Both the position numbers and the translations under genes were made by a program. Below, one piece after another: positions 15,982 through 24,163 of a stretch of 57,520 nucleotides of DNA (position 1 is the first letter of the stretch; every line of letters begins with the position of its first letter). The notes below the pieces were generated by a model. That model ran no database searches. It was not told the origin of the DNA and saw only the letters and a program-made list of their open reading frames with translations. The DNA comes from an uncultured Oscillospiraceae bacterium (GTDB taxonomy: Bacteria; Bacillota; Clostridia; Oscillospirales; Acutalibacteraceae): the NCBI GenBank assembly GCA_900547445.1, contig URGJ01000006.1:1-57520 (forward strand), written 5' to 3'.

Positions 15982-16877
15982 TGAACTATATTATTCTCGA
16001 TTTGGAATGGGACAGCGCCTATTCTACACAGCATAAGAAGTTTATAAATCAGATTTTGCAGATAGGCGCGGTAAAGCTGGACGGCAATTTTAATATTGTC
16101 GATACCTTTGAAGAAACGGTCAAATCCGATATTTCCAAAAGGGTTACGGGCAGATTTTCAAGGCTTACCGGTATAACCGCCGAAAAGATGCTGGCGGGGG
16201 TTCCCTTTGATACAGCGGTCGACAGCTATAACGCCTGGGCGGGTCAGAACACCGTCACTATGACCTGGAGCGATTCCGACCTTTATACAATAAAGGAAAA
16301 CGAGGAATGTCTGCTCGGGGGCAGGAAATTTGCGATTGAAAAGTACCTTGATTTGCAGAAGTTTGTTCAGGGCGAGCTTAAACGCGGCGGCTATGAGGAC
16401 AAAAATCAGATTTCCTTAGGTGCGGCGGCGGAGCTTTTAGGTATTAAGACCGACAGCTTTGAGCTTCATACTGCCAAGGACGACAGTCTTTTAAGCGTGG
16501 CATTGCTTCAAAAGTGCTACAATGAGGAACGCTTTTCGGCGCTGATACGGGATACCGCCGACCCCGAGTTTTATAAAAGACTGCGCTTTAAGCCCTTTAA
16601 TATTTCGGATATAAACGACGAGCGGATTAACAGGAGCGATCTGCGCTTTTGCTGTGACAAATGCGGTGAAAAGGCAAAGCGCATTACAAAATGGCGCTAC
16701 CGCAACCGCTGGTTTACGGCGAAATTTGAATGTAAAAACTGCGGCAGGCGCTTTTGCGGCAGGGTTTCCTTTAAAAAGACCTATGATGATTTAATTGTCC
16801 GCAAAAGAATAACCGAATTAAAGCCTAAGACGGAGAAAAGCCAAGATGAAATGCAGTCTGTGCCCGAGACGGTGTAA
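15981..16877 (+). CDS. DEDD-type 3'-5' exonuclease with zinc-ribbon tail
   Basis: 298 aa. The N-terminal exonuclease domain has motif I ILDLEWD (residues 4-10, DxE), a middle region with TWSDSDLY (motif II Asp), and motif III LHTAKDDSLLS with the H-x3/4-D pattern of DEDDh enzymes. The C-terminal part carries two CxxC pairs (CDKC about residue 215 and CKNC about 240), a probable zinc ribbon. Similar to ERI-1/KapD-type exonucleases; the RNA or DNA substrate is unknown. Translationally coupled to typA and overlapping the next gene by 32 nt. Confidence 0.78.
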   Translation: MNYIILDLEWDSAYSTQHKKFINQILQIGAVKLDGNFNIVDTFEETVKSDISKRVTGRFSRLTGITAEKMLAGVPFDTAVDSYNAWAGQNTVTMTWSDSDLYTIKENEECLLGGRKFAIEKYLDLQKFVQGELKRGGYEDKNQISLGAAAELLGIKTDSFELHTAKDDSLLSVALLQKCYNEERFSALIRDTADPEFYKRLRFKPFNISDINDERINRSDLRFCCDKCGEKAKRITKWRYRNRWFTAKFECKNCGRRFCGRVSFKKTYDDLIVRKRITELKPKTEKSQDEMQSVPETV

Positions 16878-17724
16878 CGCCGAGCGCACTAATGATGAAA
16901 ATTTAAACGGTTTTTGCAAAATGCCTTTGTTACCTAAAGTAGCAAGGGCTGCTTTGCATTTTTGAGAGGAGCCCTGTATAAGCGGCAAGAACGGCTCGGG
17001 TACGGTCTTTTTCAGCGGCTGTACGCTTGACTGCGTATTCTGCCAGAATTACGATATATCCCATGGCGGCTTCGGAAAAATTATAACCTACCAAAGGTTA
17101 GCGGATATTTTTAAGGAATTAGAGGAAAAGGGCGCGCACAACATAAACCTTGTGACCCCGACCCACTTTGTCCCCGCCATAATCCGCGCGCTTGACATTT
17201 ATAAGCCTAAAATCCCTGTTGTTTACAATTCGGGCGGGTATGACTCGTCGGAGGAAATAAAGGCGCTTAAGGGTTATATCGATATTTTCCTTATGGACTT
17301 AAAGTATCTTTCGGGCGAGCGTGCCGCGCTTTATTCCGGCGCACCCGATTACCCCGAATACGCCACGGCGGCGATAAGAGAATGTTACAAAACACAGCCC
17401 GTCTGCGATTTTCGGGACGGGATTATGCAAAAAGGGCTTGTTGTAAGGCATCTTTTGCTCCCGCAGGGCACAAATGAGGCGATAAAGGTTTTTGACTGGG
17501 TAAGAAATAACATTCCTAACGCCTATTTCAGTATAATGAGCCAGTATACCCCCTGCGGCAGGGCGGAAAATATGCCAATAATTAACCGCGGCGTGACAAA
17601 GCGGGAGTACGAAAAGGTATTAATCCATATTTGTGACAGCGGCTTTGAAAATGTATATATTCAAGAGCGCGAAAGCTCCGATAAAAAATATATCCCGACC
17701 TTTGATTTGGAGGGAGTGCAGTAA
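16846..17724 (+). pseudogene. PflX-like radical SAM protein interrupted by an in-frame TGA
   Basis: From ATG 16846 one frame encodes MKCSLCPRRCNAER and NGFCKMP, the Cys-rich N-terminus of COG1313 (PflX) radical SAM proteins. It continues past TGA at 16963-16965 into the radical SAM cluster motif CTLDCVFC (near 17023-17046), the NLVTPTHFVP motif and the normal C-terminus. The family reads LHxWEEPCISG at the TGA, so TGA replaces a Trp codon (TGG). No other frame damage is seen in about 290 codons. TGA is a normal stop in neighbouring genes, so a recent nonsense mutation, a sequencing error or read-through are the options. No good restart lies before the Cys motif, so a restarted product would lack the iron-sulfur site. 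GGAG at 16832 precedes the start. Confidence 0.8.
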
Positions 17725-17749
17725 AAAACCTCCCTTGCGGGAGGTTTTT
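17724..17749. terminator. Bidirectional terminator between convergent genes
   Basis: An 11-bp stem AAAAACCTCCC/GGGAGGTTTTT with loop TTGC. It has T runs on both strands, serving the radical SAM gene (+) and the flavodiiron gene (-). Confidence 0.9.
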
Positions 17750-17758
17750 GAGGTTTTA

Positions 17759-19549
17759 TCAGCTTATCGGCTCGAAATCCGCCGCGCCGTGCTTGCATAG
17801 CGGGCATACAAAATCCTCGGGCAGGGTGTCGCCCTCGTAAACGTAGCCGCATATCTTGCAGACAAAGCCTTTTTTGCCCTCGGTCTCGGGCTTGGGCTTA
17901 ACATTCTTCTGATAATAGGTGTAGGTCATCGTCTCGGCGTCGGAGATGACCCGCGCCTCGGTCACACTGCATATAAACATACCGTGGGTGTCAAGGTCAA
18001 TATACTGCTCGACCTTAAGGGACATAAAGGAGTTAATATATCTTCTGAGGAAGATAAGCCCGTTGTCGCTTCTAAGCACATCCTCGCCCGTAAACTTGTC
18101 GGTGTTTCTTCCGCTTTTAAAGCCGAAATTCTCGAACACGCTGAACGGCGCGTCAACCGACAGACAGTTAATGTTCATAACCCCCGTCTGCTTTATTACG
18201 TGGTGGGAGTAATTCTGCTTATTAATAGTGACCGCTATGCGGTTCGGGGTGTTTGTTACCTGCGTAACGGTGTTTACAATGAGTCCGTTATCCTTTTTAC
18301 CGTCGTTCGAGGTGACGACATAAAGCCCGTAGCCGATATTAAACAGGGCGGTAAGGTCATTTTTATCGGCAGTCTCGCCGTCCTGCGCCATATATTCGCG
18401 GCAAAGCTCCTGCGCGAGAGCTTCAAGCTGTTCTCCGCTTTCATCGCTAAGCGCCGAGTGAAGTGTAACCGTAGGCTCCGCAAGGGTAAGCTTTTTTGAG
18501 TCGGCAAGCATATTTTTCATAACCTTTGCCGCTTGAGGCGCCCAGGAGCCGTTTTCTATAAACGCAACGGTGCGGTTCTGATAACCGCGTTCGGTCAGAT
18601 GCTCAATAAATTCTCTCATAAAGGGGAAAATCCCCGCGTTGTAGGTTGTGGTTGCAAGAACCAGCTTGCTATATCTAAAAGCGTTTTCCACCGCTTTGCT
18701 CATATCACAGCGCGCAAGGTCATGTACAACAACTTCGGGGCAACCTTTAGCTTTAAGGAGTGAAGCAAGCTTGTCCATCGCCTTTGCAGTATGGCCGTAA
18801 ACAGAGGTATACGCAATAACGATTCCGTCGCTTTCGGGCGTATATGACGACCAGGTATTGTAAAGGTTTATATAATAACCTAAATTTTCGCTAAGCACAG
18901 GTCCGTGCAGAGGGGCGATAACCGAAATATCAAGTCCCGCTGCCTTTTTAAGCAGCGCCTGAACCTGAGCGCCGTATTTGCCGACTATACCTATATAATA
19001 GCGGCGCGCCTCGTCTGCCCAGTCCTCCTTTACGTCGTTTGCTCCGAATTTTCCGAAGCCGTCCGCCGAGAAAAGCACCTTGTCCGTGCTGTCATAGGTG
19101 ACCATAACCTCGGGCCAATGCACCATAGGCGCGGTCACAAAGGTAAGGGTGTGCTTGCCGAGGGTCAGGGTGTCCCCCTCGCCGACAACTATTCTGTTAT
19201 CGGCAAAATCCGTGCCGAAGAACTGCTTCATCATATTGAAAGCCTTAGCGGTAGCTACAACCGTCGTATCGGGATTAAGCTTCATAAAGTTTAAAATGTT
19301 CGCCGAGTGGTCGGGCTCCATATGTTGAATTATAAGGTAGCTGACCTTTCTTCCGGACAAAACGGTTTCAATATTATCCAGCCACTCGTGTGTAAAGCGC
19401 GCGTCTACCGTGTCCATAATCGCGATTTTCTCGTCGATTATAGCGTAGGAATTGTACGCCATACCGTTTTTTACCCTATACTGCCCCTCGAACAAATCAA
19501 CGTCATGGTCATTAACACCCACATAACGTATATCATCTGTAATCCTCAT
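17759..19549 (-). CDS. Flavodiiron protein fused to flavin reductase and rubredoxin domains
   Basis: 596 aa in four modules. The beta-lactamase-like diiron domain (about 1-245) keeps all ligands: H76, E78, D80, H81, H144, D163 and H215. A flavodoxin domain (about 250-390) starts GIVIAYTSVYGHTAKAM. A flavin-reductase-like FMN domain (about 405-545) comes next, then a C-terminal rubredoxin (about 550-596) with CKICGYVYEG and CPLCKHG. Flavodiiron proteins reduce O2 to water or NO to N2O in the cytosol of anaerobes. The last two modules together match the high-molecular-weight rubredoxin that feeds FprA in Moorella. Start MRITDD at 19549 follows GAGAGGAG; a longer frame to 19594 has no ribosome site. 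Confidence 0.9.
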   Translation of the reverse strand: MRITDDIRYVGVNDHDVDLFEGQYRVKNGMAYNSYAIIDEKIAIMDTVDARFTHEWLDNIETVLSGRKVSYLIIQHMEPDHSANILNFMKLNPDTTVVATAKAFNMMKQFFGTDFADNRIVVGEGDTLTLGKHTLTFVTAPMVHWPEVMVTYDSTDKVLFSADGFGKFGANDVKEDWADEARRYYIGIVGKYGAQVQALLKKAAGLDISVIAPLHGPVLSENLGYYINLYNTWSSYTPESDGIVIAYTSVYGHTAKAMDKLASLLKAKGCPEVVVHDLARCDMSKAVENAFRYSKLVLATTTYNAGIFPFMREFIEHLTERGYQNRTVAFIENGSWAPQAAKVMKNMLADSKKLTLAEPTVTLHSALSDESGEQLEALAQELCREYMAQDGETADKNDLTALFNIGYGLYVVTSNDGKKDNGLIVNTVTQVTNTPNRIAVTINKQNYSHHVIKQTGVMNINCLSVDAPFSVFENFGFKSGRNTDKFTGEDVLRSDNGLIFLRRYINSFMSLKVEQYIDLDTHGMFICSVTEARVISDAETMTYTYYQKNVKPKPETEGKKGFVCKICGYVYEGDTLPEDFVCPLCKHGAADFEPIS

Positions 19550-19728
19550 TATAATAACTCCTCTCTGCGCCGCCGAATGACGGCTAAAAGACATAACAAC
19601 ATTATATTACATATCTCGTTATATTACCAGTCAAAAATTTTAAGTTTTAAAAAATTTAACTTTTTAAAGCGAATTCGGTCCTTTTTTAAGGTGTTTCTTA
19701 TTATTCGGTAAATTATTCCTTAAAAAAA

Positions 19729-19767
19729 ATTACAAAAAGGGTTGCAATTTTGTAACCTTTTTGTTAT
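19729..19767 (+). promoter_or_regulatory. Inverted operator upstream of M23 peptidase gene (WalR-box-like right half)
   Basis: Four half-sites: ATTACA (19729-19734), GTTGCA (19741-19746), then TGTAAC (19751-19756), CTTTT, TGTTAT (19762-19767). The two inner half-sites face each other across 4 nt. The right pair fits the WalR box TGTWAH-N5-TGTWAH and overlaps the -35/-10 spacer. The same layout recurs at 28635-28671. Confidence 0.6.
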
Positions 19768-19770
19768 AAT
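19742..19770 (+). promoter_or_regulatory. Promoter of M23 peptidase gene
   Basis: TTGCAA (19742-19747), 17-nt spacer, TATAAT (19765-19770). Confidence 0.75.
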
Positions 19771-19809
19771 GTTGGTTGTAATAATTACAAAATGTAACTT
19801 TTAGAGGAA

Positions 19810-21081
19810 GTGACCGTTATCCTTAATGCTTTTTTTAATAAAGAAATCCTGACGGAAAAGCTGTCCCGTTACAATATATTTAAACGCGTTTTTGATTTCA
19901 TAAAAAATAACCGCCTTATTCTTAGAGCAAGCTCTATTTGCTTAGTGGGCATGCTGGCTTTAGGTGTAAGCATTGTGTCGGTAGGTATAACTTTAGGTTT
20001 TAAGGTCAATTATGCGGGCTCGGTTATAGCAACGGTGAGAAATGCCGGCGTCTTTGAAGACGCTAAAAGTATTGCAGTCGCTAATATTGAAAGCAAGGAC
20101 GCCGTCAGAGCGATTGAAACCCCCAGCTTTAAAATGACCTTGACTGTATCGGACAAGCTTGACAATGCCGTAGCGCTTGCAGACGCGATTATTGAAAACA
20201 CAAACGATATAGTCAAGGCTTCCGCACTTATCGTAAACGGCAAACGCGTAGCATGCGGCGAGGCATATAAACTTCGTGAATATCTTGAATACAGCCGCAC
20301 CAGATTTGAACCCGACGGCTCGGAATGTAAATCTGAGTTTACCGACGATGTTCAGCTCCGAAACGGCTACTACCTGAAGTCCGAAATTTCGGACAGCGAA
20401 GAGCTAAAGGCGGCAGCCCAAAATATCGGGGTAAGGACTGTTTCGGTCATTACAACCGAAACCGAGATCGCCTTTTCGAAAAAAACGGTTAAGACTGCGA
20501 AACAATATATAGGATATTCAAAGATTACTACCGTAGGACAAAACGGAATAAACCGCAAAACCGAAAGCGTTGAAATGATAAACGGCAATGAAATTTCACG
20601 CACGGAACTTTCAAACGAGGTTATAAAGGAACCCGTGACCCAGATTACGACCGTGGGCACGGCAAAAACTACCGCGAGCGCGGCTCAGCGCTCAGCGGAA
20701 CGCAGTGCGGGCTTTATCTGCCCCCTTAAAAGAGGAAGCTTTACCGTAAGCGCCTACTACGGCGACGGCAGGGGGCACAAGGGTATGGATCTTGCCGCCG
20801 ACAAGGGTACTCCTATTTATGCCGTATCAGGAGGTACTGTCACCTATTCGGGCTATGACGGTAATTACGGCTACAGTGTTGTTATCGACCACGGAAACGG
20901 ACTTAAAACGAGATACGCCCACGCGAGCGCACTTTGCGTGAGCAAAGGAAAGAAAGTATTACAGGGCGAGGTTATTGCCTATGTCGGAAGCACAGGCTAT
21001 TCAACGGGAAATCACCTTCATTTTGAAGTGATGGTTAACGGCACGCGCGTTAATCCGATTTCTTATATAGGTCTTGATTAA
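19810..21081 (+). CDS. G5-domain M23 family peptidoglycan endopeptidase
   Basis: About 423 aa. A basic N-terminus and one transmembrane helix (about residues 38-62, ICLVGMLALGVSIVSVGITLG) place it outside the membrane. A YabE-like region follows, then a G5 domain (about 210-280, ending EPVTQITTVGT) and a C-terminal M23 (LytM) domain. The latter has the zinc ligands in HKGMD and HLHFEV near residues 325-405. It should cut peptide cross-links in peptidoglycan. The start is uncertain: GTG 19810 lies only 2-3 nt after AGAGGAA and no in-frame ATG is near, so a slightly later non-ATG start is possible. Monocistronic, with its own promoter and a shared operator type with the 3D protein at 28786. Confidence 0.85.
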   Translation: MTVILNAFFNKEILTEKLSRYNIFKRVFDFIKNNRLILRASSICLVGMLALGVSIVSVGITLGFKVNYAGSVIATVRNAGVFEDAKSIAVANIESKDAVRAIETPSFKMTLTVSDKLDNAVALADAIIENTNDIVKASALIVNGKRVACGEAYKLREYLEYSRTRFEPDGSECKSEFTDDVQLRNGYYLKSEISDSEELKAAAQNIGVRTVSVITTETEIAFSKKTVKTAKQYIGYSKITTVGQNGINRKTESVEMINGNEISRTELSNEVIKEPVTQITTVGTAKTTASAAQRSAERSAGFICPLKRGSFTVSAYYGDGRGHKGMDLAADKGTPIYAVSGGTVTYSGYDGNYGYSVVIDHGNGLKTRYAHASALCVSKGKKVLQGEVIAYVGSTGYSTGNHLHFEVMVNGTRVNPISYIGLD

Positions 21082-21100
21082 TCGAAAGTATTTAATTGAA

Positions 21101-21126
21101 TTGGGAGGGGCTTTTGCTCCTCCCAA
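21101..21126 (+). terminator. Terminator of M23 peptidase gene
   Basis: Stem TTGGGAGGGGC/GCTCCTCCCAA with a T-rich loop, followed by AATTTTT. Confidence 0.85.
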
Positions 21127-21140
21127 AATTTTTAATATAG

Positions 21141-21165
21141 AAAAACCCTCGGTTTTACTGAGGGT
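21141..21165 (-). terminator. Terminator of proS
   Basis: Stem ACCCTC/GAGGGT (21145-21150, 21160-21165) followed on the minus strand by five T (21141-21145). Confidence 0.75.
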
Positions 21166-21202
21166 CTTTAATAATGATAAAACGAAAATTATCGGGCAGA
21201 TA

Positions 21203-22636
21203 TTAATAGGCCTTGCCCCAGTAAAGCATATGCTTTGCCTTTTTCCCGCAGCAGACGCACTTACCGTCCAGCTCCTCCTGTTCAAAGGGTATACAACGTG
21301 AGGTTACTCCAGCGTAGTCCTTTAATTTGTCTTCACATTCGCGGTCTCCGCACCACATAGCGCGGATAAAGCCGGGCTTATTGTCGGCTATATTCTTGAT
21401 TTCCTCAAGGTTGTGAGCGTCAAAGGTCATATTTGCCCTGCGCTCGGCAGCCTTGGCGTAAAGGCCGTCATGTACTGCCTTGAGCTGCTCTGTGAGCTTC
21501 GTCTCCAACTCGTCAAGGGAAACAACCGTTTTTTCACCGTTATCGCGGCGCACGATAACACAGCTGTTATTTTCAATATCTTTAGGTCCAAGCTCCACTC
21601 TCAGCGGAACGCCCTTCATTTCATACTCGGCAAACTTCCAGCCCGGAGACTGCTCTCCCGCGTCGATTTTAGCACGGCAAACCTTCTTCATTCTTTCGTA
21701 TACTTCATTTGCCTTTTGGGTAACCCCTTCTTTGTGGGCGGCAATCGGAATGAGCACAGCCTGAATCGGAGCGATGGCTGGCGGAAGCACCAGACCGTTA
21801 TCGTCACCGTGAGTCATAATGATAGCGCCGATAAGGCGGGTAGAGATGCCCCATGAGGTTTCAAACGGGGTTACAGGGTTATTGTTTTTATCGGTGTACT
21901 CAATTTCAAATGCTTTTGCAAAGCCGTCGCCAAAATAGTGAGATGTTCCGCTTTGAAGTGCCTTACCGTCGTGCATCAGAGCTTCTATCGTATAGGTCGC
22001 CTCCGCCCCCGCGAAACGCTCCTTTTCGGTTTTTTCGCCCTTTATAACGGGGATACATAAATATTCCTCGGCAAATCGGGCGTAAATGTTAAGCATCTGC
22101 ACAGTTTCCGCCTTCGCCTCCTCGGCGGTTGCGTGAAGCGTGTGACCCTCCTGCCATAAAAACTCTCGTGAGCGCAGAAACGGGCGCGTGGTTTTCTCCC
22201 AGCGCACAACGCTGCACCACTGGTTATAAAGCTTTGGCAGATCGCGGTATGAGTGAACTATGTTTTTAAAATGATCGCAGAAAAGAGTCTCTGACGTAGG
22301 TCTGACGCAGAGCCTTTCCTCTAATTCCTCGTCGCCTCCGTGGGTTACCCACGCAACCTCCGGAGCAAAACCCTCAACATGATCCTTTTCCTTTTGTAGG
22401 AGGCTTTCAGGAATAAACATAGGCATGTATACGTTTTCGTGTCCCGTTTCCTTAAACATACCGTCGACAATATGCTGAATATTTTCCCAAATCGCGTAGC
22501 CGTAGGGTCTTATTATCATACAGCCCTTCACCGAGGAATAATCTATCAAATCCGCTTTAAGCACAACGTCGGTATACCATTTAGCAAAATCCTCGTCCAT
22601 TGAGGTAATTGACTTCACTAATTTTTCTTTTGCCAT
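21203..22636 (-). CDS. proS: Prolyl-tRNA synthetase, short archaeal/eukaryotic type
   Basis: 477 aa from MAKEKLVKSI. Class II synthetase motif 1 is RPYGYAIWENIQ. Motif 2 is RWEKTTRPFLRSREFLWQEGHTLHAT, and motif 3 follows TPFETSWGISTRLIGAIIMTHGDDNGLVLPP. The C-terminal zinc-binding extension (DGKCVCCGKKAKHMLYWGKAY) is that of the ProS type without the editing insertion. It charges tRNA-Pro in the cytosol. The start at 22636 is taken from family alignment memory; the frame stays open to a GTG at 22669, but that stretch forms a T-box-like element. No clear AGGAGG precedes the ATG. Confidence 0.95.
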   Translation of the reverse strand: MAKEKLVKSITSMDEDFAKWYTDVVLKADLIDYSSVKGCMIIRPYGYAIWENIQHIVDGMFKETGHENVYMPMFIPESLLQKEKDHVEGFAPEVAWVTHGGDEELEERLCVRPTSETLFCDHFKNIVHSYRDLPKLYNQWCSVVRWEKTTRPFLRSREFLWQEGHTLHATAEEAKAETVQMLNIYARFAEEYLCIPVIKGEKTEKERFAGAEATYTIEALMHDGKALQSGTSHYFGDGFAKAFEIEYTDKNNNPVTPFETSWGISTRLIGAIIMTHGDDNGLVLPPAIAPIQAVLIPIAAHKEGVTQKANEVYERMKKVCRAKIDAGEQSPGWKFAEYEMKGVPLRVELGPKDIENNSCVIVRRDNGEKTVVSLDELETKLTEQLKAVHDGLYAKAAERRANMTFDAHNLEEIKNIADNKPGFIRAMWCGDRECEDKLKDYAGVTSRCIPFEQEELDGKCVCCGKKAKHMLYWGKAY

Positions 22637-22676
22637 ATCAGGGAGCGTACAATCCGCTCCGCGTCCCACCTTTCAT
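22637..22676 (-). promoter_or_regulatory. T-box-like leader remnant before proS
   Basis: On the minus strand AAGGTGGGACGCGG (ending about 22662) is one mismatch and one deletion from the T-box core AGGGTGGNACCGCGG. It is followed by stem GGAGCG/CGCTCC ending 8 nt before the proS ATG. The predicted promoter lies only some 60 nt upstream, so Stem I and the specifier loop are missing. I read it as a relic or a minimal element. Confidence 0.4.
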
Positions 22677-22779
22677 ATCAGTAGTTATACTCGCAATGAT
22701 GATATTATAAAACAATTCAAAGATTTTTGCAAGATTTTTTAGAATTCGTAATTATTTTTAAAAAAAGTATAAAAATATA

Positions 22780-22808
22780 TTGACAAACGCATTAGAAAAA
22801 CATATTAT
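22780..22808 (+). promoter_or_regulatory. Promoter of acpP
   Basis: TTGACA (22780-22785), 17-nt spacer, TATTAT (22803-22808). Confidence 0.8.
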
Positions 22809-22879
22809 TTGTTTAGCGATATTTTAAAGCCTAAATTCGTTTTTGGGCTTATTTCCGTAAATTTTCAGGAGGCAAAATT

Positions 22880-23107
22880 ATGGTTTTTGAAAAAATTAAA
22901 GAAATATTGGCAGAACAGCTTGACGCTGACGCCGAAGAAATGACAATGGACACCAAAATCGCTGAAGATTTGGGTGCGGACAGTCTTGATGTTGTAGAAC
23001 TGTTAATGTCTATCGAAGACGAGTTTGAGGTTGAAATTCCCGATGAGGAAATCGAGAATATGAAAACCATAGGGGACGTTGTGGAATATATTCAAAGTAA
23101 AATGTAA
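22880..23107 (+). CDS. acpP: Acyl carrier protein
   Basis: 75 aa, acidic, four-helix ACP. The phosphopantetheine attachment serine lies in GADSLDVVEL (Ser35). It carries acyl chains in type II fatty acid synthesis in the cytosol. AGGAGG precedes the ATG. It stands alone here rather than in a fab cluster, with its own consensus promoter and a following stem-loop, which suits a highly expressed gene. A weak stem with a TTCG loop (about 22829-22853) lies in its leader. Confidence 0.95.
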   Translation: MVFEKIKEILAEQLDADAEEMTMDTKIAEDLGADSLDVVELLMSIEDEFEVEIPDEEIENMKTIGDVVEYIQSKM

Positions 23108-23115
23108 TCGGCTAA

Positions 23116-23142
23116 TATGGACGCGCACAAAACGCGTCCATA
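23116..23142 (+). terminator. Stem-loop after acpP
   Basis: TATGGACGCG/CGCGTCCATA with a 7-nt loop. The T tail is poor, so termination may be partial. Confidence 0.65.
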
Positions 23143-23177
23143 TAATATTTGTTACAATATAGTTGAGGATTGAACAC

Positions 23178-23816
23178 ATGAATTTTAAAAACGTACTTAT
23201 TTTCGGCGACAGCTATTCTACATTTGAGGGATATATACCAAACGGATTCGCTGTTTATTATTCAAAAACAGGCAGCGGAGAAACCGACGTCAAAAATGTT
23301 GAGGAAACATGGTGGTATCCTCTGATTAAGGAAACTGATTCAAGACTCATACAAAATAACAGCTGGTCAGGGTCCACAATTTGCTATACGGGATACCAGG
23401 GAGATTGCTCGGAAACTTCTTCGTTTATATGCAGACTTAATAAGCTTACTGACACTGAATTTTTTAGAGAAAACGAAATCAATACCGTTTTTGTATTCGG
23501 CGGCACAAACGACAGCTGGGCAGGTTCTCCCACAGGCGAGCTTAAATACTCCGATTGGGAAAAATCAGACCTGTATTCGGTTCTGCCCGCATTTTGCTTT
23601 TTTATAAACAAATTAAAGCAGCTTCTTCCAAACGCCGATATAGTATGCATAATCAACACAGAACTAAAACCGAAAATTGCGGAAGGCTTTAAAACCGCCT
23701 GCGAGCATTTCGGCATTAAGTACGTCGCTTTGCAAAATATTGATAAACGCGGGGGACATCCCACAGTCAAGGGAATGAAAGAAATTAAGAATCAGATTAT
23801 AGAAAGCATAAGCTGA
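23178..23816 (+). CDS. SGNH/GDSL-family hydrolase
   Basis: About 212 aa. Block I is IFGDSYS with the nucleophile Ser near residue 10. Block III is FGGTND and block V is GHPTVKG with the catalytic His. This is a serine esterase or acylhydrolase fold, acting on an unknown ester, perhaps a carbohydrate acetyl group. No signal peptide is seen, so it is probably cytosolic. The start MNFKNV at 23178 is chosen because TGAGGA lies 7 nt upstream; a TTG at 23163 would overlap that site. Confidence 0.85.
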   Translation: MNFKNVLIFGDSYSTFEGYIPNGFAVYYSKTGSGETDVKNVEETWWYPLIKETDSRLIQNNSWSGSTICYTGYQGDCSETSSFICRLNKLTDTEFFRENEINTVFVFGGTNDSWAGSPTGELKYSDWEKSDLYSVLPAFCFFINKLKQLLPNADIVCIINTELKPKIAEGFKTACEHFGIKYVALQNIDKRGGHPTVKGMKEIKNQIIESIS

Positions 23817-23854
23817 CAAAATCGGACAATCTCCTTTTGATTGTCCGATTTTGT
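23816..23854. terminator. Bidirectional terminator between SGNH hydrolase and AbrB-type genes
   Basis: A 16-bp inverted repeat (23816-23831 with 23839-23854) containing ATCGGACAAT, with A/T runs on both ends between convergent genes. Confidence 0.9.
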
Positions 23855-23876
23855 GTTTAACAGGCTATAAGATATT

Positions 23877-24137
23877 TTATTCGGCATTATCCTTAATTCT
23901 ATACAGTTTTTCAATACAACTTTTGCAGACATTATATCCTTCAAATTCAACGCTGTCTGCGAGTGAATCGCAAAAAATACAGGTTGGTTGATATTTTTTA
24001 AGAACAACCTTATCGTTATCCATATAGATTTCAAAACTGTCAACATCATTTTCAACCTTTAGCTGCTTGCGGATTTCCTTGGGTATCACGACACGCCCCA
24101 TCTTATCAACTGCACGAACCATTCCTGTTGATTTCAT
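23877..24137 (-). CDS. AbrB/SpoVT-type transition-state regulator with zinc-ribbon tail
   Basis: 86 aa. The N-terminal swapped-hairpin domain reads GMVRAVDKMGRVVIPKEIRKQL (residues 5-26), the DNA-binding signature of AbrB. The C-terminal half has CIFC and CKSC spaced by 18 residues, a probable zinc ribbon that replaces the SpoVT GAF domain. Such short AbrB-zinc proteins are common in Clostridia and probably act as dimeric or tetrameric regulators of growth-phase genes. AAGGAGG precedes the ATG. An imperfect inverted repeat, TGACT near 24181 and AGTCA near 24160, spans the promoter, compatible with autoregulation. Confidence 0.87.
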   Translation of the reverse strand: MKSTGMVRAVDKMGRVVIPKEIRKQLKVENDVDSFEIYMDNDKVVLKKYQPTCIFCDSLADSVEFEGYNVCKSCIEKLYRIKDNAE

Positions 24138-24163
24138 TTTTATACCTCCTTAAGCTTTGACTT

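Noticed and set aside
16963..16965. Alternative genetic code with TGA read as Trp
   Set aside because: Several intact genes here end in TGA (SGNH hydrolase, 3D protein, XRE regulator, yerC, hslO), and Trp elsewhere is TGG.
16963..17005. Selenocysteine insertion at the TGA in the radical SAM gene
   Set aside because: The family has Trp here, not Cys. A GAGCC/GGCTC stem follows the TGA, but its 19-nt loop lacks a clear bacterial SECIS apex, and no sel genes are in the window.
22637..22675. Twelve-codon leader peptide gene before proS
   Set aside because: A short ATG-to-TGA frame exists, but it has no ribosome site and no run of Pro codons; the sequence is better explained as a T-box-like relic.
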